Shown: positions 45,513 through 56,339 of the stretch, piece after piece
Position numbering within the stretch: position 1 is the stretch's first letter
How the letters are laid out: each line of letters opens with the position of its first letter
DNA from: Tieghemostelium lacteum
Lineage: Eukaryota > Evosea > Eumycetozoa > Dictyosteliales > Raperosteliaceae
Direction of reading: 5' to 3'
DNA length: 64,000 nt
Assembly: GCA_001606155.1 (NCBI GenBank)
Contig: LODT01000004.1
Coordinates: 186,001 to 250,000, forward strand
Translations under genes and position numbers: made by a program
Notes under the pieces: model-generated
The model's database searches: none
Told to the model about the DNA's origin: nothing
What the model saw: only the letters and a program-made list of their open reading frames with translations

Positions 45513-47909
45513 ATGAAGGAAAAAGACAATCCCCTTCATACCTACCAACATGGTGACATAAATGAATACTCTTATGAAAAGATTCTAAAGGAACCAGCAA
45601 TACTTAAAGAAAAGAAAACCAATATAGAAAATGAAATGAAAAGTTTAGCATTAGATAACTATAAGTTATTTATACAAAACTACACAACCATCAATAACAC
45701 CAACAAAAATGTAATTACATTTATGATTACTTTATATCATATCTTTTTATACAAGAAAAATCTAATATAGTTATATGTATATACATATCTCTTAATCACA
45801 GATAAATGTGATATCTAATGAAATCGTATCATTATTAGATCACTTACCAGAGATATCCAATAGTTGTGAAAAGTTTTCAAAAGAATCACATAACCTCAGT
45901 GATAATAGGAAATCAGTAAAGAATCTACTTGATAATTTCCCTACACTTTTAGATCTTTTAGAGATACCTCAACTGATGGATACATGTGTAAAGAGTGCCT
46001 ACTATGAAGAAGCACTTCAGTTAGAAGCTTTTGCAAAGAAATTAGTTAAACAATTCCCCTCTGTTAAGATTGTGGATGTCATTGTATGTATACTCATTAC
46101 AATAAATAGGTGAATAGAACCCCTTTAACATTTATATATAACAGATGAACGAAATACAAGAGATTAGGTTATCTCTAATAAGTAATTTACAACAGTTCCT
46201 CAGTGGAAATACATCGTTGACTGACTGTATTAAAACAATAGGATATCTAAGAAAGCTATCCATGTACAAAGAAAATGAATTAAAGATATTGTTTTTATAT
46301 TGTAGAGAACAATGGTTTATGAATCAATTGAAATCAATTAATGATTCAAATATGCCTTCTTATGTAAGTTATGTATAGATATATTACACTAAAGAGGATA
46401 CTAACGACTACTTTGTAGTTAACAAAATTAACAGATAATTGTAGAACCAATATATTTGATGTTATTACACAATTTACAGCAATCTTCTCAAATGAAGCTG
46501 AAGATGAAAATAACTTAGATGACATGATATTATACAGTTGGGTACAACATAAAGTAAATTTATATATTAGTAATTTGGAAATGTTAGTAATTATTTATTT
46601 TGATTTAATGATATTGTAAATACTAATAGTTCACTCTTAAAGGAATTTGGCATTAATAAAAGAAGGAACATCAATACATTATATTCTAGAGAATTCTATG
46701 TATTTTTCAATGTCATTATCTAGAGTTGGAATAGACTTTAGAGGGCTTTTACAACCTATATTTGAAAAACAGATATTCAATAATTTTCAATCACAATTAA
46801 CAGTATCAACACATCATTTTCTAGAATCTTTAAAAAGTTATAAATTTCCACAACCAAAAGTAACTAGTAGTAGTAATAGTAGTAGTAGTAATAGTAGTAG
46901 TTTTATATCACCACCAATGAATTTACTTGGACATCCACCATTGGCAATTCTAATGAACTCATTTTTAAAATCATTTAATGAACTTAAAGAATGTTTACCA
47001 TTGTCACTGAAAGATCAGATAACTTTAAAATTAAAGGATATTCTGATAACTATAATCAGTGGTGTACAATCATTCTATAATCAATCATCATTTACAATCA
47101 CACAAGATCAGGTATTTTTGGGGTTCTGTAGGATGTTAGTTGACGATTTTCTACCATTTATAGTTAGATGCTTTAATCTAATTTGTAATATCAACACTGA
47201 TGGCGGTGATCAAACATCTCAAATTGATCTAAAACCATTAACATGGCCTCTACTGAAAATATATTCTGATTCAACTCTAACTCTTGATGATTATGATACA
47301 AGTAGTAACAATAGCCCAAATAATATTCATTCACCACCTATTACCAGTAGTAATGTATCTAATCAAAATAATGAAAATACAGAAGAAATTACACCTCAAC
47401 ATGAGAAACAATTAAATGTTGAACAACCTAATGATGAAAATGGAAATCAACAAATAACTAATAATGGGGTGCATAAAGATGGTGAACAACAACAGGACAA
47501 TCAACCTGGAACTATAGCACATGACGTTGAGAAAGATGACCAGCATATAACGAATAATGAAGCACATAAAGAGGATGAGGAGCAATCAACACAAGAACAA
47601 GACAACAACCAATCTCAAACCAAAGATGATTCTCAAGAAGTTGAACCAATTGAGAATGGGAATGTAGAAACCTCAGAGGAAATATTAAAGCCTGAAGATA
47701 ACACTAATCAAAAGAGTCAGTTAGAACAAAATGATCAAGAATATATTAAAAACCAGGTTTTAGAAGATAATGAAAATATTGTAGATACTGAATCTACCCA
47801 AAATATTCAAGAGGCGAAGCAAACAAAAGAATTAAACCAAACAAACATCAATAATGACAATGATCCTGTAAATGATGAAAATAATAAAGAAGAAAATGAA
47901 TCATTTTAA
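45513..47909 (+). CDS. cog8: conserved oligomeric Golgi complex subunit 8
   Basis: Five exons: 45513-45710, 45802-46083, 46145-46363, 46419-46582, 46643-47909, giving 709 residues. COG8 is a lobe-B subunit of the COG tether for retrograde vesicles at the Golgi. The match to the family is clear: LLDLLEIPQLMDTCVKSAYYEEALQL, TDCIKTIGYLRKLSMYKENELK, TRNIFDVITQFTAIFS-type exon 4, MYFSMSLSRVGIDFRGLLQPIF and LLGHPPLAILMNSFLKSFNELKECLP. The fourth intron uses a GTTAGT donor; its branch region, like that of intron 3 (TACTAAC), looks normal. The last ~185 residues are an acidic, Gln/Asn/Glu-rich tail not expected in COG8 of other phyla. Confidence 0.95.
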
Positions 47910-48170
47910 TATAATTATCTTCGTTGATATTGACTTATTGCATGAAGTATAAAAATAACTATACATATAATCTTGAATAAAACTCTACCAAAGTAAGAGC
48001 ATTTAACAGGGTTTTAGATATTGTTCAATCTAGCTAGAATAGGGATGTTTTAAACCTTAAAAAAATAAAATAGATTTTTCATATAAATATTTCAAAAATA
48101 TAAGTTATTTTATTATTAATAAATAGTCTTTTATCATTAAATCATTTTAAAAAAAATTTAATTTTTAAAG

Positions 48171-49188
48171 ATGAATAATATATCCCAAATTAAATCTTTA
48201 ACAATAGTTAATGTCCCACTTAAACGTAAAATTAATACATGGAGGACTAAGATTAACCAGTTGAGACTTGTAAGTCTATTTTAAAAAAGATGTTATATTT
48301 TGACATTATATTAATATAGGTTTTTAGCAATATGAGAAAGATTTTAGAAGAGAGGAGAATGAAAGCAATAATGGTTATATTATTGAAACAGATGTTGGTT
48401 TTGATGAATTTATAAAAAATGTAGATAGATTATTGGGTGATACAAAGGTTAAGGTATTTTTTGAAGATGGTAATATAAAAATTTATGAATTTGTTTCAAT
48501 AATTCATGAAGAAACCTCAAATTGGATCACCAGAAGAATTACAGACAATCATCAAGTGTATGACACTTGTAGAATTACTGGTTCATCCAGAATAAATTTT
48601 AATACAGGAACAGCAGCCCCAATCAATGCTTCCTATCAACCTAATCAATCAATAGTCCCAAGGAATAGAGGTGGTCGACAAGCCAATGTTTTTGGAATTC
48701 CATTTCCCACTCTTGTTGTTGATGTTGGTTATGCTCAAACTCTTCAATCTCTGCATACTAAGGCTCTCCAGTATTTAAACCCAAATACTACCATCCAAAT
48801 GGTAATAAGTGTTTCGATTTGGAGTCGTCGTAATAATAATAATAATAATACATTTCAGGCTTTAATGTTGTTCTATAGAAGAGGTTTTCCAGGAACCAAT
48901 CCTGAACAAATTATTTCATTTGGTACCGCCCCACTTCACCTTGACACCAGAAATACAATAAATGGGTGGACCTTAAATGCAAACCAAATATCAGGTTTTG
49001 GTATCACGGTAAGCGGAAACCCCACACCTGCTTGTAACCAAGCTGGAATGGCTCAATATACTTTACAAATCCCAAGTTCAGATTTATTTAATGGTGTTCC
49101 TGGTGGTGTTCCTGTTGGTATTCCAGTCACTATCCCATTGGATTTATTTGATTTACAAACTCGTCTCAATGATATCCCACACTTTTAA
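48171..49188 (+). CDS. unknown dictyostelid protein, two exons
   Basis: Exons 48171-48269 and 48328-49188; donor GTAAGT, acceptor TTTTTAG, phase 0; 319 residues. The N-terminal ~75 residues are basic then acidic and helical (KRKINTWRTKINQLRLQYEK). After a short strand-helix part (VKVFFEDGNIKIYEFVS) the body is beta-rich and Gly/Asn-rich: TCRITGSSRINFNTGT, NVFGIPFPTLVVDVGYAQ, IQMVISVSIWSRR, ALMLFYRRGFPG, WTLNANQISGFGITVSG, GVPGGVPVGIPVTIPLDLFD. The last block is a short repeated G-V-P/I unit. No signal peptide or transmembrane helix. I do not recognise the family. Confidence 0.68.
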
Positions 49189-49607
49189 AATGTACATATT
49201 TTCTTATTTGAACCATTTAAATATCTTAATCTATATATTTAAATAAATCTAAACTTTATTTGACCCCAAATAGCACCCAGTCACACTGTACAAATGGAAT
49301 ATCCACCACAACATCCCTTATATTGTTATTTTGTTGTAGATTAAATGAAATCAATATACATTAGAAATGGAATTTACTTTGAGCCCCTACAAGAACAACA
49401 AAGCAATAAGTATCCAAAAACTTCAATGTTTAACCCAAAATCACAACCATTCACAGAAAACAAAAGACTTCATTCTGTTTTAGGAAAACTAAAAAAAATA
49501 TTCAATGAATAAATAGATGTTCATTGAACGGATTAATGTCATGTGGATAATTATTTTTTGATTACTTTTTTTTTTTAAAAATCAAATTTGTCTTTAACTG
49601 ATTAAAC
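49189..49607. other. intergenic region
   Basis: AT-rich, no coding frame beyond 16 codons and no RNA gene seen. Upstream region of the F-box/LRR-like gene at 49608. Confidence 0.4.
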
Positions 49608-51080
49608 ATGTCATCAACTACAACAACATCAGCAACCACTAGTAGTAAAGATTTTCCAAATCATGTCATCAAAAAAATAATTAGACATTTACTAGTGGAC
49701 AACTACCTCCCTGTAAAATACAAGTTATCACTATCTTTGATCAATAAGGCAATGTTTGATGAATTATCTGAAAATTATTGTAATAAATTGGTATTTGATA
49801 GTGAGAAGGCAAAGTTGACTTCTAAAGTTAGTAAACAATTGCAAAACAAAGCCTGTCTTTTGAAAAAGATTAAAGTTATCGATTGTAATTTAGTATCACA
49901 ACCATTCAATAATGCAATGGATGAATTGAAAAAATATACAATGGATGTAGAAGAACTACATTTAAAAGAAGATTTTATATCTGTTGGTAATTTTGTCAAT
50001 ACCATTCCAATCAGTGAAACCTATTATCCAAAAGTTAAAAAAATCAAGTACTCTGTGAAAAAGTGTTGTTTAGATATGGATTTAGACCGTGCTGCACAAT
50101 TTGTTGCTGTTGAAGAACTAGATATCACAGTAGGTACTAGAAATCAGGTACCTTATCTTCTAAAGATTTTAGAGGCTGTCAAAGACACAGTAAAGAGATT
50201 AACAGTACATGTCAATAGACTCACTGAGGAGGAACATCTTACTACTGTACATCAGTTTTTGTCTACCTATAAACCTAATCAATTGGAAATTTTAGATGTG
50301 AATATTGGTGATACTCCACTTCAGGCCAATATCTTCAATAACCAAATTCTGACACTGAAAAGATTGGTAACACTATCTGAAAATGATGTGGAATTGGCAT
50401 TGGAAATTCTAAATTCCAGTACAGTACTAGAGGAATTGGTTGTATATATTAAAACTGTAGAACAAATGAACAAGTTATTGACATTGGTTAGTAAAAAACC
50501 ACATTTAAAGAGACTCACAATCACCTGTGAGGATATAAAATCACAAGATTCAGTTAATTGGTTGGCACTAGAGTTTATTGAAAATTTAGAGGTTGTTGGA
50601 TCTGTTGAATTCCTAAATGGAATATTGGAATCAAATTCTAATGGTGTTAGTAAAATTAGAAGATTGGTTGTACAATGCAAGGAATCATCTCCATCTTCAT
50701 TATCTAAATTCCTTAAGGAAAATAGATCTCTAAACTTTTTGAAATTAGATCTGAACTTGGATGTAAAACAGAGTGAAACATTGTCACAAGAAATTGCTCA
50801 ACATCCTTATTTACAAACATTGCATTTAGATTTACCCGAACTTGGACATCCATCTGGTACTAATGTGTTTGAACATTTACATGAATCCAATAGTTTACTT
50901 ACTGTAATATCCTATCATTCCACATTCAAAGAACCACCTCAACCCAAATCACCATTTTCATTGGTATCCTCTATTGAATTAGTAAATACCTATATTAGAG
51001 ATGGTGTACATTATGATGGAAAACATTCAAAATCATCATCAAGTTCTATTGTAAAACTAGTAAAGAATATCTTTAAATAA
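49608..51080 (+). CDS. F-box/LRR-like protein
   Basis: 490 residues from ATG 49608, single exon. After a Ser/Thr tail, residues ~15-60 are F-box-like (DFPNHVIKKIIRHLLVDNYL ... SLSLINKAMFDEL), the form common in large dictyostelid families. The remainder is a run of irregular LRR-like segments (EILDVNIGDTPLQANIF, LVVYIKTVEQMNKLLTLVSK, SLNFLKLDLNLDVKQSETLS, PYLQTLHLDLPEL). Such proteins are presumed SCF ubiquitin-ligase adaptors, but no target can be inferred. The C-terminal ~30 residues are Ser-rich and basic. It converges with the F-box/LRR gene at 51137, only 56 bases apart. Confidence 0.72.
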   Translation: MSSTTTTSATTSSKDFPNHVIKKIIRHLLVDNYLPVKYKLSLSLINKAMFDELSENYCNKLVFDSEKAKLTSKVSKQLQNKACLLKKIKVIDCNLVSQPFNNAMDELKKYTMDVEELHLKEDFISVGNFVNTIPISETYYPKVKKIKYSVKKCCLDMDLDRAAQFVAVEELDITVGTRNQVPYLLKILEAVKDTVKRLTVHVNRLTEEEHLTTVHQFLSTYKPNQLEILDVNIGDTPLQANIFNNQILTLKRLVTLSENDVELALEILNSSTVLEELVVYIKTVEQMNKLLTLVSKKPHLKRLTITCEDIKSQDSVNWLALEFIENLEVVGSVEFLNGILESNSNGVSKIRRLVVQCKESSPSSLSKFLKENRSLNFLKLDLNLDVKQSETLSQEIAQHPYLQTLHLDLPELGHPSGTNVFEHLHESNSLLTVISYHSTFKEPPQPKSPFSLVSSIELVNTYIRDGVHYDGKHSKSSSSSIVKLVKNIFK

Positions 51081-51136
51081 AGCTATCAACACACTAATTA
51101 CTGTACAAATTTTTCATATTGTAATTTATATAAAGT

Positions 51137-52969
51137 TTAAAGTACATTAATATTAGTTAATATCCTATGATCTTTAAATATATTAAATAATGTCCTTGAC
51201 TCTATTGATGAAAATCTAATGATTCTAATGGTAGAATTAGATTTCAGAGCATTTGAGAGTTGACTTAGAAGTTGTTGAGAAAGTACATCAATCTCTAAAG
51301 GAACTGACGGTATAGTGATTTGTTCCAATGTATGATTATTGGATAATAATTGAATGATTCCTTTAATCAATACTGATAACAGAAATTTTTGAGATTGTCT
51401 ATCAATAATTGTGTGTGTGGTGAAAATTTTCAGAGTTCTATTTACAGAGACACTATTTAAGAGTTCCAATGGATCCCATTCCGTTGAACACAATCCAGTG
51501 TCCTTTATCAGATACTCTTCCAGGGATGGATGATTCATATATAACAAATGAAAGAGATGATTACTTATAGATTTAGGTGTAACTAAACCCTGTGGAAATA
51601 TAATACTTAATGTCAAATGTCTTATAGTTGAACAGTGCGCCAGTGATTGGTATAAATTTTTTAAAAGTTCATAATTCAAAGACAAGTGTAATTTTACAAC
51701 TGGATAGATACCCTGTGAGAGAATATGTATACTCAAAGGTCCACCAACCAGTATTTGTTTGAAATGTCGTAAATTAGGATGATAATATCTAATCTTTTCA
51801 AAATTCTCTATTGATATATTTCTAATTTGCTCTAGTGATGATTTGGATTTCCAATATGGTTCTATAGCCAGATATACTGGATAATAGTCATCAGAGAGTA
51901 CTTTAACTTTTCTAATAGTGTCATTGTGAATTGGGTACTGGTCTAGTGGGAAACTAGATGCCAAGTCGTCAGGTAGTACCTCAATGACTGCATCTTTAAT
52001 CTTCAAATAGGTTATTGATTTGTTGTGGTTCAGTACATAGACTAGACATTTAAAAAATTTAGTAAGTCTAGTTATACTATTATCTATATTTGGTCTATTA
52101 TCTTCATATTCCTCTACTGTCCATTTTAGTCTCTGTATAGTTTGGTTTGGTACACAAAGTGATTTGTATAGATCACCAACACCATTTTGGTCATATATTC
52201 TCTCTACCAAAACTACATTATGTAAATGTAGTTGGTATAGTCTTAATTTAGTTATCAATGTTACAATACTCTTTTCTATGTAATTGCACACGCAAGTTAA
52301 TATTTGAACATCTATAATTCACGAATGGTCTTAATCCTTACCTTCAAATATTATTTGTGATAATTTAAGATTAGTTAGATTAGGTAGGAGACATAGTGAC
52401 TCTAGATTATAGATTGAATATGAGTTTGAATCTATATGAATTCTACTGATACCTCTAGAATTACTATCTAGAATAGTTTGAACTGTATTTGCAAATCCCT
52501 CATTGGATTTTAGTCCCATGACTAGTTTATCCAATGCGAAATTGAATTGACTAAACTGTTGATTGAAAACTTCTAAACTCGATAAATCTCCAAATGTAAA
52601 TTCTTTTATATTGTCAATGTTCCTAGGTATACCTTGATACCATATCAGTGAATGAAAATGTTCAGGTATCTTCTTAACCACATCTCTATCCAACCCACTA
52701 TAAAATGTCAATCTTGCTAATACACCTCTGCTAATTAGACATTTACAACACCTTTCCAGTTCCTTATTATTGGATAGTTGCAACAGAGGTAATCTTAAAC
52801 GACCAATGACTTTTTCTTTCCACTCTCTGCATACTAATCTTACAGTATCAATCATCGATATCAGATAATCTAATTTATATTTAAAAGAGTTTTCATTTCT
52901 ATGTTCAACAAGCTGTAAATAATTATTTAAAATTTTGATAACAATGTAATTGGACAAATGAATCGACAT
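51137..52969 (-). CDS. F-box/LRR-like protein, two exons
   Basis: Minus strand: exon 1 52969-52342, exon 2 52275-51137. The donor GTAAGG is at 52341. I chose the acceptor ending …CAATTACATAG at 52276, which gives a 66-base intron with a TATTAAC branch-like site and 588 residues. A closer AG would give a 30-base intron with the frame also intact (adds DVQILTCVCNYI). N-terminus: an F-box-like block (LSNYIVIKILNNYLQL ... VRLVCREWKEKVIG). The rest is LRR-like, with repeated L-x-x-L segments such as LYQLHLHNVVLVERIYDQ and IRHLTLSIIFPQG. Paired tail-to-tail with the preceding gene; sequence similarity between the two is low. Confidence 0.72.
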
Positions 52970-53417
52970 TTGTACTTTTTTGTCGTTTTTCTATTGTTGA
53001 ACTTTGAATTTACGTCTCTATGTTACTATTTATAAATATGATGGTGTGATCTTTAACGCCAAATCTAAAAAAAATTAAAAAAATAGGAATTGAAAAAAGG
53101 AGATTTTTCTAAATTTAATTAATTAAATTAAATATTTTAAACAAATACTAATGTAATTATTAACTATTAATTAAACAAGAATTGAGTTGATATTTGAAAT
53201 TGAATTGAGTAGCAAAAGTTAAAAAAAAAAATGAGGTGTAACAAAAAATTTAAAATAATATCAATGAAAATCATTACATGTGTCGATTCAATTTTATAAA
53301 CAAACATTAGATTTTTAATAATTATAAACTATCAGAATAAGATTACTTAAACAGTACAAAAGAATATTTTTTAGTTTTTAATTTTTTTTAAAGCAAATAC
53401 CAACAAATCACGAAAAG
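52970..53417. other. divergent intergenic region
   Basis: Upstream region shared by the minus-strand F-box gene and plus-strand EXOSC6. Very AT-rich with A runs; no gene or RNA recognised. Confidence 0.4.
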
Positions 53418-54357
53418 ATGAAAATTGATTACAGAGCTATAAATCCAATAAAAACAGAGGTTCCTTTAGACTATTCTATATACAAAAAAAAAAAGAACAA
53501 CAGAAGAATGAACAAAACGAAAATAAAAATAACAATAACTCTATAGATATTCAAAGAAACAATAGATCAGATGAACAATTTAGGCAAATATGTAGGTTTT
53601 AGAGTTTATTCATGAATATGAAATTCTATATTAACCCCAATGTATACATATATACATGGAAATTATGATAGTTTTAAAAAGTGGTATAGTTTCACAGGCA
53701 TCAGGATCATGTTATATTGAAATTGAAAAAACTAAAGTACTGTGTTCTGTACACGGTCCAAGAGCATCACATAAAACCGAGGAATTTGTAGCTGCAAAAT
53801 TTAATTGTGAATTGAAATATACAACATTTTCTAGCAGCGTAGATAAATATGATTATACTGAGAATAATAAAGAGAAAGATCAAAGTTTGATAATTAGAGA
53901 GGCACTGATAGGGTCAGTTCGTTTGGAAAAGTATCCCAAAACAGTAATTGATATCTATATTTTGGTGTTAAATGATGATGGTAATGTAATGGTTGCTTCT
54001 ATTACTGCTGCCAGTATGGCTTTAGCTGATGCAGGTGTGGAAATGTATGATATGGTTGCATCATGTTCTTCAGTGTGCACTAAAGATAGAATTCTTCTAG
54101 ATCCTAGTTACCAAGAAGAATCATTACCAAATACCACAAATATACTAGTAGCTAAAATGCCAGCACTCAACCAAGTCACTCAACTTGTACAGTCTGGTGA
54201 CCTATCATATAATACAGTTATCGAAGCTGTTGATCTCAATATAGATGGTTGTGATAAAATCTATTCAATTATGAAACAAAATCTCATAGATTCCTTAGAA
54301 AAACAGTTAAAAGACAAAGACAACAATAACAACAATAATAATATGGATATCAAATAA
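53418..54357 (+). CDS. exosc6: exosome core subunit EXOSC6/Mtr3
   Basis: Exon 1 53418-53591, exon 2 53672-54357. Donor GTAGGT at 53592, acceptor …TTATGATAG at 53671, phase 1. Exon 1 starts MKIDYRAINPIKTEVPLDYS and only reaches …SDEQFRQI if one A is added to the A11 run at 53484-53494; as read it hits a stop. The spliced join gives FRQIFLKSGIVSQASGS, the RNase PH-fold start. Family motifs follow: IEIEKTKVLCSVHGPR, EEFVAAKFNCELKYTTF, REALIGSVRLEKYPKTVIDI and ITAASMALADAGVEMYDMVA, close to EXOSC6. Mtr3 is a catalytically inactive ring subunit in 3'-5' RNA decay and rRNA processing. An Asn-rich tail ends the protein. Confidence 0.88.
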
Positions 54358-54410
54358 ACAGATCTGTACAAAAGTAGGTAAAAAAGTTTGTAAGATATCA
54401 GGTTTATTAT

Positions 54411-56246
54411 TTATTTTTTAAAGTATTTATATACTATAAAAGAGGCTATAGTTAAGACAATGCTTGATGTAACTATATATTTTAATAGATTTGGTTTTTT
54501 GGAACGTCGCACAAAATTGTCATACATATTTAGATACATATCAATCTTGTCACTATCTATATCCATATTTTTAATTTTTTCAATCAATTGATTTGACTTT
54601 TCATAGTTACCCAATTGGTAATGACATTTTGCTGAGGTATATATTAACCTTGACATTACAACATTATCATGTAATTCACAATTTTGAGCAAATTTTATTC
54701 CCAAAGTAGTATAATATAAACATTCTCTGTAATTTCTGAGATTGTAGTAGATATCAGAGAGGAATGTAAGTGAGATTCCATAAGGTGGTGCCTGTTCATT
54801 GTCAGCGTTTAGTTGTAAGATTTGTTTGTGGATTTCAATTGACTCTTCAACTCTATTCATACACCCATAGCATAAAGCAATACCTAGAAGTATAGATGAT
54901 GGTTCTATTACAGGGTCTTTATGCTTTTCTTCGTATATCTTATTTAGGTGTTCAACTTGACGAAAGTGCTCTAGAGATTCTTGATATTTTGCAATATCTG
55001 GTTTTGATTTAAGTTCACCAATTCTGAGGAGAATAAGTAATTCGTGATCATCTCCAGTACCTTTAATAAGAGGTAAAGCCTCTTCAATCCATTGCAGACT
55101 TGTATTGACATCTGGTTCTTCTAAAACCTCATCGAATACCTTTGAACCAATGAATAAAATTACAGCTTTGTTTAAATTATCCCTATATTCATTACTTCTG
55201 AGATAATAGAATACGTGTCTTGAAAGTAATAAACATTCATATTGGAATTCATATAATTCAGCTCGAAGGGCTGATATCATTTTTAAACACATTTTAAAAT
55301 ATACATCGGGATTATCTATTTGTTCTCTAACTTTCTTTACAGAAGATCTATAGGGTTCAATTTTAATACTATTTTCAGTGATTTTGATCTGTCTCCATAG
55401 ACCAAAATACTCCATGGTATTTGAAAATACCTTTAATTCATCTAATTTCTCATTAGGAAACATTTTGAACAACCATTTAAAATTACAAAAATAGGGACCA
55501 AACCAACAACAGTATGATATCAACTCCAGATTGAAATCTTTATCAGTTTGGAAATGAGATAAAATCAATCGAATTAGTTCATTCTGAGAAACTTCTTGAT
55601 GAGATTGAAGTTTCTCTAATAAATAACCAACTGTATCTTTCTTTATAGTATTCATATATCTTGCCAACATTTTACTAAACACTGGATTACCTTGTGTAAT
55701 CTTTTTAGCCATTTCCATCTGAGCATCAGTCAAATCAACCTCAAGATACTCTTTCAGTAACAAAGTACAATCATCATCAGATCTAACATTACCCAATAGA
55801 TAATGAGTAACATGCTCCAGTTCTCTGAATTCCTGTGATCTTATAATAATAATATGATGATTACTATTCATTGATTGTATAGAATCCTTATCTAATGGTA
55901 ACTTTTTAGATAACACCTCATAGATTTCAGCATCAGAATGATGTGTTATATTTCTAACAACGACCAAAACCTTATCACCAACACATTTTTTCATTATATA
56001 CCCTGGACTTGCTTCTGGTTGTTGAAAACTATAAAATTGGTCATTACACATCCAACCCAACTCCAAATCAGTAAATTCATACATATATTTATATGTACAA
56101 TTATATTTTTCATAATAGTATCTAACTAAACTAGATTTTCCAGTACCATCTTCTCCATGAATAACTATACATTTATCTCTATTTAAAATAGATTGAATCT
56201 CCTCAATTTCTTTCTCTCTACCAATTATTTTCTCCTCTTTATTCAT
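54411..56246 (-). CDS. STAND P-loop NTPase-TPR, tail-anchored, copy A
   Basis: 611 residues from ATG 56246 (an upstream TTG extension is not used). Order: IIGREKEIEEI entry motif; Walker A GEDGTGKS at 31-38; a strand with DKVLVVVRNITHHSDAEIYE where the Walker B acid would be (Arg-Asn instead); a HHIIIIRSQEFREL strand (sensor-1/RNBS-B-like); LLLKEYLEVDLTDAQ helical domain; QGNPVFSKMLARY (the G-x-P motif of NB-ARC/STAND proteins); a helical middle; TPR-like repeats (~440-580); and a single C-terminal transmembrane helix (YIVTSSIVLTIASFIVYKYF) ending KK. The layout resembles NLR/STAND signalling proteins. Tail anchoring with flanking basic residues suggests the mitochondrial outer membrane, peroxisome or ER. 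Converges with EXOSC6, 53 bases apart. Confidence 0.75.
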   Translation of the reverse strand: MNKEEKIIGREKEIEEIQSILNRDKCIVIHGEDGTGKSSLVRYYYEKYNCTYKYMYEFTDLELGWMCNDQFYSFQQPEASPGYIMKKCVGDKVLVVVRNITHHSDAEIYEVLSKKLPLDKDSIQSMNSNHHIIIIRSQEFRELEHVTHYLLGNVRSDDDCTLLLKEYLEVDLTDAQMEMAKKITQGNPVFSKMLARYMNTIKKDTVGYLLEKLQSHQEVSQNELIRLILSHFQTDKDFNLELISYCCWFGPYFCNFKWLFKMFPNEKLDELKVFSNTMEYFGLWRQIKITENSIKIEPYRSSVKKVREQIDNPDVYFKMCLKMISALRAELYEFQYECLLLSRHVFYYLRSNEYRDNLNKAVILFIGSKVFDEVLEEPDVNTSLQWIEEALPLIKGTGDDHELLILLRIGELKSKPDIAKYQESLEHFRQVEHLNKIYEEKHKDPVIEPSSILLGIALCYGCMNRVEESIEIHKQILQLNADNEQAPPYGISLTFLSDIYYNLRNYRECLYYTTLGIKFAQNCELHDNVVMSRLIYTSAKCHYQLGNYEKSNQLIEKIKNMDIDSDKIDMYLNMYDNFVRRSKKPNLLKYIVTSSIVLTIASFIVYKYFKK

Positions 56247-56339
56247 TGTATTGTCATCTGAGTGTTTAAATAAAAAATTCAAAAACCAATTAGAAAAATG
56301 ACAAAAATGTGGGTGTAAATGTAATATTAATATTACAGT

